64,000 nt of DNA from contig NZ_PVBQ01000007.1 of assembly GCF_002980525.1 (NCBI RefSeq), forward strand, positions 62,001 through 126,000, given 5' to 3'. Position 1 is the stretch's first letter; each line of letters begins with the position of its first letter. Made by a program: the position numbers and the translations under genes. Origin of the DNA: Sphingobacterium haloxyli. Its GTDB lineage: Bacteria; Bacteroidota; Bacteroidia; Sphingobacteriales; Sphingobacteriaceae. The notes below the pieces were generated by a model. The model had not been told where the DNA came from. It did no database searches and saw only the letters and a list, made by a program, of their open reading frames with translations. Positions 17,759 to 27,687 of this stretch are shown here, in pieces.

Positions 17759-19270
17759 TTAATCCGTTTTATTTCCCAAAACAGCATCAATATATGCCGA
17801 GGGGTCTATTAACTGTGTCGATATTATATCTGCTATTTTTACGATAGCTTCCGCATTTAATCCTATATAGAGTGTTACAAGAGCCATTAGTCCGATAGGC
17901 AGTACCATCAGGATTTTTTTGTAGGGAGGCATAGGAGCAAACAGATTCTCCGTCTCCGCTGACGGAGGGATATTTTTCCAAAATACTTGTACCCACATGT
18001 TGGCAATAACATACAGCGTTATAAAACTTCCGATGATCAACGCAGCCACGTAAAAATATTGATGCTGAGCGAAGGCTTCCTGGAAGAGAAATACTTTTGG
18101 CCAGAATCCCGATAATGGCGGTATGCCTACCAAAGAGAATAAGACGATGGCAATGAGAAGTGATATTTTTGGATAGTTGCGGTATAATCCGCCCAGTTTG
18201 CTCATATCCATTGTGCCTCCAAGCTGACGAATAAGTCCGGCTACTAAAAACATATTGGTTTTGACCATTATGTCGTGTATCAGATAGAATACCGCGCCCA
18301 TCAAGGCGACCTTGCTGAACATAGCGATGCCGCCCATCATAAAGCCTATATGGCAGACAATAAGATAAGAGAAAAAGCGACGTATATTCGTTTTGATCAA
18401 TGCTCCGAGCGCTCCGGTCAAAATAGTGAATACGGCGATGACCATCAATAATGTTCGGATGAAATCGTCGGGGACGAAGATCAGGCTAAATACACGCAGC
18501 ATAGCATAAATTCCCACTTTTGTCAACAGTCCCCCAAAAGTTGCAGCAACAGCAGAGGGGGGAGTATGATAGGAGGAGGGAAGCCAATAATACAATGGAA
18601 ATACTGCAGACTTAATGCCAAAACCAATTAGGAAAAAGCAGGATGTGATGCCTATTAGTGCCTTATTTTGTACTTCCTGGATTCTAATAGACAGATCTGC
18701 CATATTGAGCGACCCGGTAATCCCATACAGCATGCCGATTCCGGTTAGAAAGAACATGGACGCCAGAATATTCATCGCCATGTATTTAACTGCTCCTTCT
18801 AACTGCGCTTTTCTACCCCCTAGGGTCATTAACACAAAGGAAGATATAATAATGACCTCAAAATATACATATAAGTTGAAGATATCCCCTGTCAGAAATG
18901 CACCGTGCAGTCCCATGATAAGAAAATGAAAAATGGGGAAATAACCATAAAGCATCCGTTGTCTGCTAAGCCCAACCGACGAAAAAAGGGATACCGCGAA
19001 GCAAGCGATTGATGTAAGCAGGACCAAGGTCACGCTTAGCATATCGGCCACAAAAACAATCCCGAAGGGAGCGTCCCAGTTTGCCGCGTTCATGGTGAGT
19101 ATGCCACTTTCCTGCACGCGTCCAAAAAGACGAAAGGCAACCATAAGCCCGATCAAACTTCCTCCCACGCTGAGGTAACGTTGGGTGACCGTCTTTCGCC
19201 AGCATATGAGCTGAATGATTGCTGTAAACAGCTGTACAAAAATAGGTGCTAAAATATGGTTGTCTATCAT
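17759..19270 (-). CDS. mrpD: Mrp Na+/H+ antiporter subunit D
   Basis: A 503-residue polytopic subunit related to the NuoN/NuoM proton-channel subunits of complex I. Typical motifs are FYVYFEVI-like NLYVYFEVIIISSFVLM, the conserved Lys region KSAVFPLYYWLPSSYHTPPS and HIGFMMGGIAMFS. About fourteen helices are predicted. It overlaps mrpC by 4 bases. Together with MrpA it is expected to form the ion-translocating path. Confidence 0.95.
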   Translation of the reverse strand: MIDNHILAPIFVQLFTAIIQLICWRKTVTQRYLSVGGSLIGLMVAFRLFGRVQESGILTMNAANWDAPFGIVFVADMLSVTLVLLTSIACFAVSLFSSVGLSRQRMLYGYFPIFHFLIMGLHGAFLTGDIFNLYVYFEVIIISSFVLMTLGGRKAQLEGAVKYMAMNILASMFFLTGIGMLYGITGSLNMADLSIRIQEVQNKALIGITSCFFLIGFGIKSAVFPLYYWLPSSYHTPPSAVAATFGGLLTKVGIYAMLRVFSLIFVPDDFIRTLLMVIAVFTILTGALGALIKTNIRRFFSYLIVCHIGFMMGGIAMFSKVALMGAVFYLIHDIMVKTNMFLVAGLIRQLGGTMDMSKLGGLYRNYPKISLLIAIVLFSLVGIPPLSGFWPKVFLFQEAFAQHQYFYVAALIIGSFITLYVIANMWVQVFWKNIPPSAETENLFAPMPPYKKILMVLPIGLMALVTLYIGLNAEAIVKIADIISTQLIDPSAYIDAVLGNKTD

Positions 19271-19623
19271 ATGTCTTCTTCTTCAGGTGTATTTAAATCG
19301 TCCAGATCGTCTGAATCTACTAATGCGTAAACGCGCTTTAACAGCACAATAGCAAAAGAAGTTAAACCAAAACTAATCACAATGGCGGTGAGTATTAATG
19401 CTTGTGGAATAGGATCGGCGTATACCTCCTGAAAAACTTTTTCCATACTACCGATTACCGGGGGGCTCCCTTTCGTAATATTTCCGATCACGAAAATTAA
19501 AACATTAGCCCCGTTACTTAACAACATAATGCCTAATAATAACCTCACCATACTCCTACGAAGAACAAGATATATACCCGCAGCATACAGTAGACCTAAT
19601 ACCAAAACCAATAATAATTCCAT
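19267..19623 (-). CDS. mrpC: Mrp Na+/H+ antiporter subunit C
   Basis: A 118-residue three-helix subunit homologous to NuoK. The motifs GIMLLSNGANVLIF and DPIPQALILTAIVISFGLTS are diagnostic. The end is acidic (DSDDLDDLNTPEEEDI). It overlaps mrpD by 4 bases and starts 1 base after mrpB. Confidence 0.95.
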   Translation of the reverse strand: MELLLVLVLGLLYAAGIYLVLRRSMVRLLLGIMLLSNGANVLIFVIGNITKGSPPVIGSMEKVFQEVYADPIPQALILTAIVISFGLTSFAIVLLKRVYALVDSDDLDDLNTPEEEDI

Positions 19624-19624
19624 G

Positions 19625-20035
19625 TCAATCGTTTAGAGCAATGGTAAACAGAATAGTTAATACGACGCCTATGACCACCAAATATACCCCGATATCGAAG
19701 AACAGCGCGGAACCAATCATCCCAATAACTGGTATAGGTTCTTCAAACCATAGTCCAGTCATAGGCGGAAGGCCAAACAATAAGGGAACCGTAACGCTTA
19801 CCGTCGAGGTTGCTAATCCGATTGGGATCAATGAAAGTGGTTTGTATCCAAGGATTTTCATCGTACTCTCTGTGCCATTGGCGAAGCTGTGCAAGACAAA
19901 TGCAATGGATGCGACTAATCCACCTACAAAACCGCCTCCGGGGTAATAATGACCACGGAGGAGTAAGAAAAACGAAAACAACAATAGGATGGGTAGTAAA
20001 TACCGCGTAGCTGTTTGTAATATTATACTCTTCAT
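19625..20035 (-). CDS. mrpB: Mrp Na+/H+ antiporter subunit B
   Basis: A 136-residue four-helix subunit. The signature is RGHYYPGGGFVGGLVASIAF near residue 27, shared by MrpB proteins and the C-terminal part of some MrpA proteins. The gap to mrpA is 67 bases, the largest inside this operon, and contains a small GCAC/GTGC hairpin of unknown meaning. Confidence 0.94.
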   Translation of the reverse strand: MKSIILQTATRYLLPILLLFSFFLLLRGHYYPGGGFVGGLVASIAFVLHSFANGTESTMKILGYKPLSLIPIGLATSTVSVTVPLLFGLPPMTGLWFEEPIPVIGMIGSALFFDIGVYLVVIGVVLTILFTIALND

Positions 20036-20102
20036 TTTTTTTCTCCTATTTTATAACCTAAGCACCCGGAGTGCCGTATTAAATCTCTTAACTCGGGGCC
20101 TC

Positions 20103-22412
20103 CTACTCTTTCTCCGAGGATTTTAAACGTAACTTGATTAAACTATAAACCCCCAATGCCGCGACCGCTAACACAACGGTCTCAAACATGGTGTCTAGCC
20201 CTCGAAAATCTACTAATATCACGTTGACGACATTTTTACCCTTCGCCAATATATATGCATTCTCACCGTAAAAATCACTGATGTCGGTCGTGACAGGCTC
20301 GTAAAGTACGCGTAGCACAATCATAGAAATGATGATGCCGAAGCCCAGCGCTACGACTGCATCCCGGATAACCACGCCCCGGTTCATGAAATTGATGAAG
20401 GGAGGGAGCTTATACAAAACGAGTACGAACAATACCGTCGTTAACGTATCAATCGTAAACTGCGTCATCGCGAGGTCGGGGGCGCTATAGAAGACAAACA
20501 TTAAACAGAGGCAATATCCGATAACGCTCGTGGAGACAACGGCGGTCAAGCGGGATTTCGTGGTCACGATAATATACAACGCACCCATTAAGATGGCTAC
20601 AATACCAAACTCATACCAGGACAAGGGGGTTAAATTGGCATAGTCAATTTGGATAGGTCCGCCTAGCCAGAGTTTATATCCTAATAAAAGTTCCGCAAAA
20701 AGGATTATCTTGAAGTGATAGGAGCGGAGATAGCCATTGTGGATCTTGTTCGTATACCAACTGGACGCTCGTCGGATCCCCTTCCCAAGTTGACGGAAAA
20801 GGTGTTGCGACGAAATGATATTAAAGCGTTCCAGGGCAAGTAATTTTTCTTCAGTAGGGTTGTTGGCAAAATATAAAGCAATTCCTGCAGCTAGCGTAGC
20901 GCCGCTTAAGGTAAGAACGGTGTTAAACCCATGCCATAATTGGAGGTGCATATCTGTTTCTCCACCAGCAATTGCGTCTGCCGTTTGGTGGGTGACGTAA
21001 TTGCCGACGACGCCTGGAAACAGGCCGAACAATATGCCCAAAACCGCCAAGATAAGTGGCGGAATCCACATAGAGTGGTTCGGAAGGCTGGCTTCCTGAA
21101 ACATTTCCGGTAATTTTCCAGAAAAGGGTTTTATACCCGCCCGGAAACCAGCTGTTACCAATCCTATATTCGTAAGAACAGCAAGGGCGGTTAACCAGAT
21201 AGTCCAACTTTCTCTAAAGTTTAACGTTGCTTCGTAGATCAAGTCCTTTCCAATGAAGCCGAAAGTGGACGGTACTCCCGCGCTGGATAGTGCCGCCAAT
21301 AAGGCCGCTATAAAAACAGGCATCATCACCTTACGCAGCCCTTTCAGTTTGGTGATATCGCGCGTGTGTGTTTCATGATCAATTATCCCCGTCACCATGA
21401 ACAGCGTGGCTTTGTATAGTGCATGTACTAAAATAAAGACGCTGACGGCAATGATTGCGTCCGTTGTACCAATACCTAGCAAAAAAGTTAAGATGCCTAA
21501 CGCAGAAACCGTGGAATAGGCCAGAATTCCCTTTAGATCCGTTCGGAATAGGGAATGGACAGCAGCGAAAATCATCGTAAAACCTCCAACGACCATGAGT
21601 GTGATCTTCCATAATTCGGTGTCACCAAGTATCGGGGTGAAACGCGCCAGCAAGTAAATTCCCGCTTTTACCATCGTTGCCGAATGGAGGTAGGCGGATA
21701 CCGGCGTCGGCGCTTTCATGGCACCGGGTAGCCAAAAATGAAATGGAAATTGCGCCGACTTAGTAAAGGCACCTATGCATATGAGCCCGACAATTAGGGG
21801 GTATAGCGGATGACTAACCAGTTGATCGTGGTATGCAAATAACTCGCTGATAACGAATGTCCCTGCAATGTTACCGACTAATATCAAACCCGCTAACAAG
21901 AAGAACCCCCCCATTCCGGTAATACTCAATGCCATCAACGCGCTGTTTCGGGATGCTTTGCTGTCATTATTGAAACCAATAAGAAAAAACGAACTGATAC
22001 TGGTCAGTTCCCAGAAAACAAATAATGTTAGGATATTATCTGATAATACAACGCCTAGCATTGCGCTCATGAATAAGAGCAAATAAGCGAAAAAACGATC
22101 GAAGTAGATATGCCCTTTTAGGTAGCTGCGGGCATAAAAGAAGATGCCCGCTCCAATGCCTGTAATCAATAATGCAAAAAGCAACGATAATCCATCTAAA
22201 CGGAAGTCGAAGTTCACGCCTAAGCTGGGAACCCAAGTAAGATGCTGGATGACGTTCGTCCCATTTGCTATGACAGGCACATGCCATAAATAGAATAGAA
22301 AGAGTATTACGGGTATAAACGGGAGTACAATACTCCATTTCGTTTTAATAAGCTTGCCGAAAGGAACGAGAAGGCTCGATGTTATTAACCCTGTTAAAAC
22401 AGTAAATAGCAT
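20103..22412 (-). CDS. mrpA: Mrp Na+/H+ antiporter subunit A
   Basis: A 769-residue polytopic subunit related to NuoL. Conserved pieces include FFYARSYLKG, FVFWELTSISSFFLIGF, the channel Lys region TKSAQFPFHFWLPGAMKAPTP and the C-terminal block FYSAPDLAMTQFTIDTLTT, typical of MrpA. About twenty helices are predicted. It is the first gene of the operon A-B-C-D-E-F-G. The complex exchanges cytoplasmic Na+ (or K+) for protons and supports alkaline and salt tolerance. Confidence 0.96.
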   Translation of the reverse strand: MLFTVLTGLITSSLLVPFGKLIKTKWSIVLPFIPVILFLFYLWHVPVIANGTNVIQHLTWVPSLGVNFDFRLDGLSLLFALLITGIGAGIFFYARSYLKGHIYFDRFFAYLLLFMSAMLGVVLSDNILTLFVFWELTSISSFFLIGFNNDSKASRNSALMALSITGMGGFFLLAGLILVGNIAGTFVISELFAYHDQLVSHPLYPLIVGLICIGAFTKSAQFPFHFWLPGAMKAPTPVSAYLHSATMVKAGIYLLARFTPILGDTELWKITLMVVGGFTMIFAAVHSLFRTDLKGILAYSTVSALGILTFLLGIGTTDAIIAVSVFILVHALYKATLFMVTGIIDHETHTRDITKLKGLRKVMMPVFIAALLAALSSAGVPSTFGFIGKDLIYEATLNFRESWTIWLTALAVLTNIGLVTAGFRAGIKPFSGKLPEMFQEASLPNHSMWIPPLILAVLGILFGLFPGVVGNYVTHQTADAIAGGETDMHLQLWHGFNTVLTLSGATLAAGIALYFANNPTEEKLLALERFNIISSQHLFRQLGKGIRRASSWYTNKIHNGYLRSYHFKIILFAELLLGYKLWLGGPIQIDYANLTPLSWYEFGIVAILMGALYIIVTTKSRLTAVVSTSVIGYCLCLMFVFYSAPDLAMTQFTIDTLTTVLFVLVLYKLPPFINFMNRGVVIRDAVVALGFGIIISMIVLRVLYEPVTTDISDFYGENAYILAKGKNVVNVILVDFRGLDTMFETVVLAVAALGVYSLIKLRLKSSEKE

Positions 22413-22523
22413 GCAGTCTTTTGTTTAAACAATGTTGGAACGTTATAAAATTACAAAAAATTCGCAATTTGCAGCGTTGTTTTTTGATATTAGCGTCTAA
22501 ACATCCATTATCAGGATAAAGAA

Positions 22524-22556
22524 GAAAGCCCCTCGTTCTTTCGAGAGGCTTTTTAA
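22524..22556 (-). terminator. Rho-independent terminator after acs
   Basis: On the minus strand AAAGCCTCTCG pairs with CGAGGGGCTTT around a 6-base loop and is followed by a C/T-rich run (CTTCTTT). A T run on the plus side makes it potentially bidirectional. It lies between the acs stop and the mrpA start. Confidence 0.7.
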
Positions 22557-22581
22557 TTAATAATACTTATTTGCTGTCACG

Positions 22582-24501
22582 CTATTTCTTCATTTCTTCT
22601 GCTCCTTTGATGATCGCCTCAACCACTGTGGGATCTTGAAGGGTAGAAGTGTCGCCCAAATTATCGATTTCGCCTTCCGCAATTTTGCGTAAAATACGGC
22701 GCATAATTTTTCCCGAACGTGTTTTCGGTAGATCCACTACAAACTGAATAATATCCGGTTTTGCAATCGCGCCGATCAAACGTGTAATGGTTTGTAAAAT
22801 ATCCTTACGCGTACTTTCGGCATCGATATGATGGTTTGCAACAATGACATACGCATAGATACCTTGTCCTTTAACCGGATGTGGATAACCAACAATAGCG
22901 GATTCCACGACGTCAGCGTGCATGTTAATGGCATTCTCCACCTCCGCGGTGCCGATACGATGTCCAGAAACGTTTAATACATCATCCACACGTCCCGTAA
23001 TTTTATAATACCCTTCAGGACTTCTGTAACAACCGTCACCCGTGAAATATTTGTTTTCGTACGTAGAAAAATAGGTCTGACGACAGCGCTCGTGATCGCC
23101 CCAAGTCGTACGCAGCATGCCTGGCCAAGGAAACTTAATACAGAGGTTACCGGATACGTCATTGCCCTCTATCTCTTTACCATCTTCATCCATCAAACAA
23201 GGTTGCACACCGGGTAGCGGTAGCATGGCGTATCCCGGAACAGTTGGTGATATACCTGCTATCGGAGCGATCAAGATACCACCGTTTTCTGTTTGCCACC
23301 AAGTGTCTGTAATAGGTGCTTTCTCTTTTCCAATTTTTTTATTGAACCAGTGCCATGCTTCTTCGTTAATAGGCTCTCCTACAGATCCCAATTTTTTAAT
23401 ACTGCTTAAATCTTTACCCTTCAGGTACTCGTCTCCAAACGCCATTAGCGAACGTATTGCTGTAGGGGCGGTGTATAGAATGTTCACCTTATACTTATCT
23501 ACAATGTCCCAAAGACGACCGGCGTCAGGGTAGGTCGGTGTTCCTTCGAACATTAGCGACGTAGCGCCTTGTGTTAATGGGCCATATACAATATAGCTGT
23601 GTCCTGTAATCCATCCGATGTCGGCTGTACAGAAATACACTTCGTCTGGTTGGTATTGAAATACATTAGAGAAAGTATATCCGGTATAAACCATATATCC
23701 GCCTGTCGTATGTACCACACCCTTGGGCTTGCCGGTCGAGCCCGATGTGTAGAGTACAAATAGGGGGTCTTCCGCATCCATTTCTTCGGCAGGACATGGA
23801 GGGTTTCCTTGGGTTTCCACTTTTTTAATTTCGTCTTCCCACCATACATCACGACCTTTTATCATGGAAATCGGCGTACGTGTGCGTGTCAACACAATGA
23901 CCCGTTCCACAGAATCACATTGCATAAGCGCATCATCTACAATAGATTTTAACTCTAGCACTTTTCCTGCGCGAAACCCGCCATCTGAAGTAACGACTAA
24001 TTTACAAGCTGCATCGTTAATACGGTCTGCGATGGAACGTGCTGAGAAGCCTCCAAATACAACCGAATGGATGGCGCCGATGCGAGCACAGGCTAATACG
24101 GCGATCACCAGCTCAGGAACCATCGGCAGGTATATGCATACGCGGTCGCCTTTGACAACGTTGTTATTCTTCAGTACGTTAGCGAAAGTTTCTACCTTTG
24201 CTAAAAGTTGTTTATAGGTCAGGATACGATGCGCCTCGTTCGGATCGTTAGGCTCCCATATGATGGCGGGTTTGTCCCCTAGTTTATAAATATGCCGATC
24301 TAAGCAGTTTTCGGTAATGTTCAGTTTCCCGCCTTCAAACCATTTTATGTTAGGCTCCGTAAAGTTCCAGTTTAATACATTTGTCCATTTCCGCTTCCAA
24401 AAGAAGTTTTCTGCAATTTCTCCCCAAAATGCTTCCGGGTTTTCGACGCTATGTTTATACGCCTCTTCGTACTCCTCAAAACTCTTAATTTGTAGGTTCA
24501 T
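22582..24501 (-). CDS. acs: Acetyl-CoA synthetase
   Basis: A 639-residue AMP-forming enzyme that converts acetate, ATP and CoA to acetyl-CoA. The ANL P-loop is TSGSTGKPKGVVHTTGGY, the CoA-binding region contains CTADIGWITGHSYIVYGPL, and the C-terminal SGKIMRRILRKIA motif holds the catalytic Lys that is controlled by acetylation in other bacteria. Length and start (MNLQIKSFEEYEEAYKHSVE) match the family. It is monocistronic, flanked by a terminator downstream and a divergent membrane protein upstream. Confidence 0.96.
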   Translation of the reverse strand: MNLQIKSFEEYEEAYKHSVENPEAFWGEIAENFFWKRKWTNVLNWNFTEPNIKWFEGGKLNITENCLDRHIYKLGDKPAIIWEPNDPNEAHRILTYKQLLAKVETFANVLKNNNVVKGDRVCIYLPMVPELVIAVLACARIGAIHSVVFGGFSARSIADRINDAACKLVVTSDGGFRAGKVLELKSIVDDALMQCDSVERVIVLTRTRTPISMIKGRDVWWEDEIKKVETQGNPPCPAEEMDAEDPLFVLYTSGSTGKPKGVVHTTGGYMVYTGYTFSNVFQYQPDEVYFCTADIGWITGHSYIVYGPLTQGATSLMFEGTPTYPDAGRLWDIVDKYKVNILYTAPTAIRSLMAFGDEYLKGKDLSSIKKLGSVGEPINEEAWHWFNKKIGKEKAPITDTWWQTENGGILIAPIAGISPTVPGYAMLPLPGVQPCLMDEDGKEIEGNDVSGNLCIKFPWPGMLRTTWGDHERCRQTYFSTYENKYFTGDGCYRSPEGYYKITGRVDDVLNVSGHRIGTAEVENAINMHADVVESAIVGYPHPVKGQGIYAYVIVANHHIDAESTRKDILQTITRLIGAIAKPDIIQFVVDLPKTRSGKIMRRILRKIAEGEIDNLGDTSTLQDPTVVEAIIKGAEEMKK

Positions 24502-24654
24502 ATTCTTAGATGCAAAATTTAATGATTAACTTTTATCCGATGCAGACATTTATTTATTGAAAACTGTCTGTATTGGATATGCAAACACTAATTTAGCTTT
24601 TTTTGCCATTAATATCAATTTTTTTACCGCCAAGTATTCGTATTTTTATGTGCG

Positions 24655-25515
24655 ATGAGGCTATTAAAGCGCGTATATTATTTCCTGATCTACACTAACC
24701 TGCTTATCGCGGGTGCGGCAATAGCACAATCTGCGCTTACCTATTTGTTCTTTGAAGCGCTATTTGATTATCCGATCATGATGATAGAGGGGGCTGCAAC
24801 CTTACTTTTATATAATTTTAGTATGTTGTTGTCTAAACCCCAGAATCCGCAAAAATCAGTATATAGACGTACACGCTGGCTATTCAGAAATGAATGGTTA
24901 TTATGGTTAAATAGCGTAATAGGATTGATTATACTGATATATGCTGCTTGTCATATTCATTTATATAGTTTACTCTTCTTGGTGGGGATAGGGGGTATGA
25001 GCGTCGCATATTCTGTTCCGATAGTACGATATAATGGGGAATGGGTAGGGTTTCGTCAGTTACCCGGGATGAAGATATTTCATATTGCGTTGATCTGGAC
25101 ATTAAGCTCTGTCTGTTTGCCTGCTTTGGAAATGCATCTCGATGGACTCACGGTTGATCTGCATCTATTCCAGCGGCTTTTTGTGCTGAAGTTTCTTTTC
25201 TTGCTTGTTTGCACGTTACCTTTTGATATCAGGGATATTCAACAAGATTCCTATTACCATTTAAAAACGATTCCCAATATGCTCGGTGCAAATAGGGCCA
25301 TTCTATTGTGTTATGCTCTTTTAATTACCCATAGCATTATTGTGCTATTATCAGCTATCCAATTGAACGTACAAATCGGAATATTGATAACGAATCTATT
25401 AATTGCAGTGGTCCTCAAACAGGTTGTGTTTCAAAATGCGAACCGCTATCATTATGCCTTCTTGTTGGACTTTGCGTTAATAGCACAGTTTTTAATTGTT
25501 TATTTACTTGTATAA
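24655..25515 (+). CDS. UbiA-like polytopic membrane protein
   Basis: A 286-residue protein with about eight predicted helices. DIRDIQQD at residues 191-198, followed by KTIPNMLG, matches the second Asp-rich motif and the KT(I/L)P element of UbiA-superfamily prenyltransferases. The first Asp motif (NDxxDxxxD) that binds Mg-diphosphate cannot be found. The equivalent region reads LLYNFSMLLSKPQNPQ. It may be a divergent or non-catalytic relative. The last 16 bases overlap the convergent dehydrogenase gene. Confidence 0.65.
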   Translation: MRLLKRVYYFLIYTNLLIAGAAIAQSALTYLFFEALFDYPIMMIEGAATLLLYNFSMLLSKPQNPQKSVYRRTRWLFRNEWLLWLNSVIGLIILIYAACHIHLYSLLFLVGIGGMSVAYSVPIVRYNGEWVGFRQLPGMKIFHIALIWTLSSVCLPALEMHLDGLTVDLHLFQRLFVLKFLFLLVCTLPFDIRDIQQDSYYHLKTIPNMLGANRAILLCYALLITHSIIVLLSAIQLNVQIGILITNLLIAVVLKQVVFQNANRYHYAFLLDFALIAQFLIVYLLV

Positions 25516-26429
25516 AATCCTATAATTTTATCCGCGATAATATCTGACAGTTTATAGTAACTTTCAAATGTCCATCCGGCTACATGTGGACTTAACAGTA
25601 CGTTGTCTCGGGAAGCAAGGTCGGCATACCAATCTGTTTCGCTGAGCGCCGGAAATTTTTCGGTAGGCAATACATCAAATGCCGCCCCTAAAATTCTGCC
25701 CTTATCCAGGTATTTTAAGACCGAGGGGATGTTGGCTATAGCTCCCCTAGCGCCCATCAGAAAAAAGATGGGTTTGCGGAAATGAAAAAGGTATTCATCG
25801 TCTACCATGCCTCTGGTTTCACGTGTCAGTGGAATATGAAAACTCAACACATCCGCTTGGCGCACAACTTCTTCCATGGAAACTTCTATGGCATAGGCAT
25901 CGGAAAAGCCAGTTTTGTATTTATCATAGGCAATTATGTTAACCTCGAAACCCGAAAGTTTTTTCGCCATTGCTTGTCCATTATGACCATATCCGATCAA
26001 TGCTACGGTTCGTCCTTTTAGTTCATATCCTCGATTTTCTTCTCGGCACCACTGTCCGGTACATACCTCCCGGTGACCACGGTGTAGGTTATTCATTAAG
26101 CTTAACAGCATGCCGATCATGTGTTCACCGAGGGCGTCCTTATTTCCTTCATTCGCCGAAAAGAGACAAATACCTTTAGAGGTGGCATAGTCTTCGTCGA
26201 TATTGTCCATCCCCGCTCCCGGACGGGCAATAAACTGTAGGTTGGCGGCGAGGTTAAGAAAAGATTCGTCGACTTGAAATTTGGAACGAATGATCAGTCC
26301 AGCAAATTGTTCAATGACAGCTTCGGCGTCCGCTTTGTCGAAACTCGGCTGGTAATCGTATGCGATTCCTGCTCGATCCAGTTTCTCTAATAGTATGTGA
26401 TGTATGTCGTCTACAATAAGAATGTTCAT
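25500..26429 (-). CDS. D-2-hydroxyacid dehydrogenase (SerA-like)
   Basis: A 309-residue NAD-dependent dehydrogenase. The Rossmann motif is GYGHNGQAMA near residue 146. Catalytic residues are suggested by MGARGAIANI (Arg), AAFDVLPTEKFP (Glu region) and SPHVAGWTFES (His). It lacks the ACT domain of long 3-phosphoglycerate dehydrogenases. It could be the short-form SerA or another 2-hydroxyacid reductase. The gene ends 16 bases inside the convergent UbiA-like gene and begins 74 bases past the monooxygenase stop. Confidence 0.85.
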   Translation of the reverse strand: MNILIVDDIHHILLEKLDRAGIAYDYQPSFDKADAEAVIEQFAGLIIRSKFQVDESFLNLAANLQFIARPGAGMDNIDEDYATSKGICLFSANEGNKDALGEHMIGMLLSLMNNLHRGHREVCTGQWCREENRGYELKGRTVALIGYGHNGQAMAKKLSGFEVNIIAYDKYKTGFSDAYAIEVSMEEVVRQADVLSFHIPLTRETRGMVDDEYLFHFRKPIFFLMGARGAIANIPSVLKYLDKGRILGAAFDVLPTEKFPALSETDWYADLASRDNVLLSPHVAGWTFESYYKLSDIIADKIIGFYTSK

Positions 26430-26502
26430 TTGGCTAATGTTTCATATGTAAATAAATTGATCTTTAAAGACCATATGGGATATCCAGATTATCTTCGATG
26501 AG

Positions 26503-27687
26503 CTATGGATATTTCATAAAATCTACAGATAATAATTTGTTCAGGTTCTTTTGAGCTAATCTGGCAGGCATAAATTTCATCAGCACATTACGTATCGTGA
26601 TGAACACGGGACTATCCCACTGCGCTATTTCACCAATTCGCTTGGAAGTATCCGTGATGTATTTTGTCCGAGACAATCTCCTTTTTTCAAACGAAGAGAA
26701 AGCTTCCCTTATATTCTTTTCCAGTTTTAATTCATCTAATAGGACAGCAACGTCCTCTAAAGCCTGACAGGCTCCTTGTCCCATATTGGGTGTAGTAGCG
26801 TGCCCCGCATCGCCAATAAAGAGGATATTATCATAAGTCAGATGTTTAAGTGGTTTGATATCCGTAATGTCATTCCAAATCAGTTCACTATCTTTGGTCT
26901 GTGCTAAAATAGCAGGAATAGGCTCGTGGTAGGACTGGAAACGCCTTAATAAATCGTTGACTTTATAACCTCTATAGATTGGATTATTAGGCGTAGTATT
27001 TATACATGCATACCAATAGATGCGGTTATTGGTTAAAGGAGTCATTCCAAATCTCCCTAATTTCCCCCACGTTTCTGTTCCCTTATCTAATATTATCTCG
27101 GTATTGTCAATGGTCGCGCGCCAGCAGGTATATCCCGAATAACGAGGCTTGGATGATGGTATGAGTTGTTGGCGAAGTGGGGACTTCACACCGTCAGCTA
27201 TAATTAAGAACCGAGATGTATGCTGCGTGCCGTCTTCAAAAAATAGGGTAACAGCATCTGCATGTTGCTCTAATCGGATAGCTTTTTTACTCAGTTGTAG
27301 TTTTTGATTTTTGATCTTAGATAGCAGGAAAAAGTGCAAATCCGCACGATGAATGGCAAAATTTCGTTGTTTATATCTTTCACTAATAGTATGGGTGTGG
27401 GGAGATACCAAAAGCCGACCTTTATCATCTAAAATATTGTAGCTGTCTAGATAATAACCTATTTGTTCTATTTCATTTCTCAGGCCAAGTAAATCTAAAG
27501 CACGCATAGCGTTTGCTGCTAGACCAAATCCTGCGCCTATTCCTTTTAGTTCTTTTGCTTGCTCGAAAAGCACGAAGTCTTTGTTGATTTGTTGAAAAGC
27601 TATAGCCATTGCCAGCCCCGCAATACCACCGCCGACGATAGCAAACTCACTATTTATCGTTTTGGTGTATCGCATTGGCAATTTCAT
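26503..27687 (-). CDS. FAD-dependent aromatic-hydroxylase-type monooxygenase
   Basis: A 394-residue flavoprotein of the UbiH/PHBH/TetX-like class A monooxygenases. The dinucleotide motif is IVGGGIAGLAMAIAFQQ at the N-terminus. The middle motif FLIIADGVKSPLRQQL corresponds to DG. The FAD ribityl motif is FIGDAGHATTPNMGQGACQA. The substrate is not apparent. The start overlaps the end of ksgA by 38 bases (or 26 if the Met at 27675 is used), so the two are probably cotranscribed. It does not look like a dedicated ubiquinone enzyme because its neighbours are unrelated. Confidence 0.85.
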   Translation of the reverse strand: MKLPMRYTKTINSEFAIVGGGIAGLAMAIAFQQINKDFVLFEQAKELKGIGAGFGLAANAMRALDLLGLRNEIEQIGYYLDSYNILDDKGRLLVSPHTHTISERYKQRNFAIHRADLHFFLLSKIKNQKLQLSKKAIRLEQHADAVTLFFEDGTQHTSRFLIIADGVKSPLRQQLIPSSKPRYSGYTCWRATIDNTEIILDKGTETWGKLGRFGMTPLTNNRIYWYACINTTPNNPIYRGYKVNDLLRRFQSYHEPIPAILAQTKDSELIWNDITDIKPLKHLTYDNILFIGDAGHATTPNMGQGACQALEDVAVLLDELKLEKNIREAFSSFEKRRLSRTKYITDTSKRIGEIAQWDSPVFITIRNVLMKFMPARLAQKNLNKLLSVDFMKYP

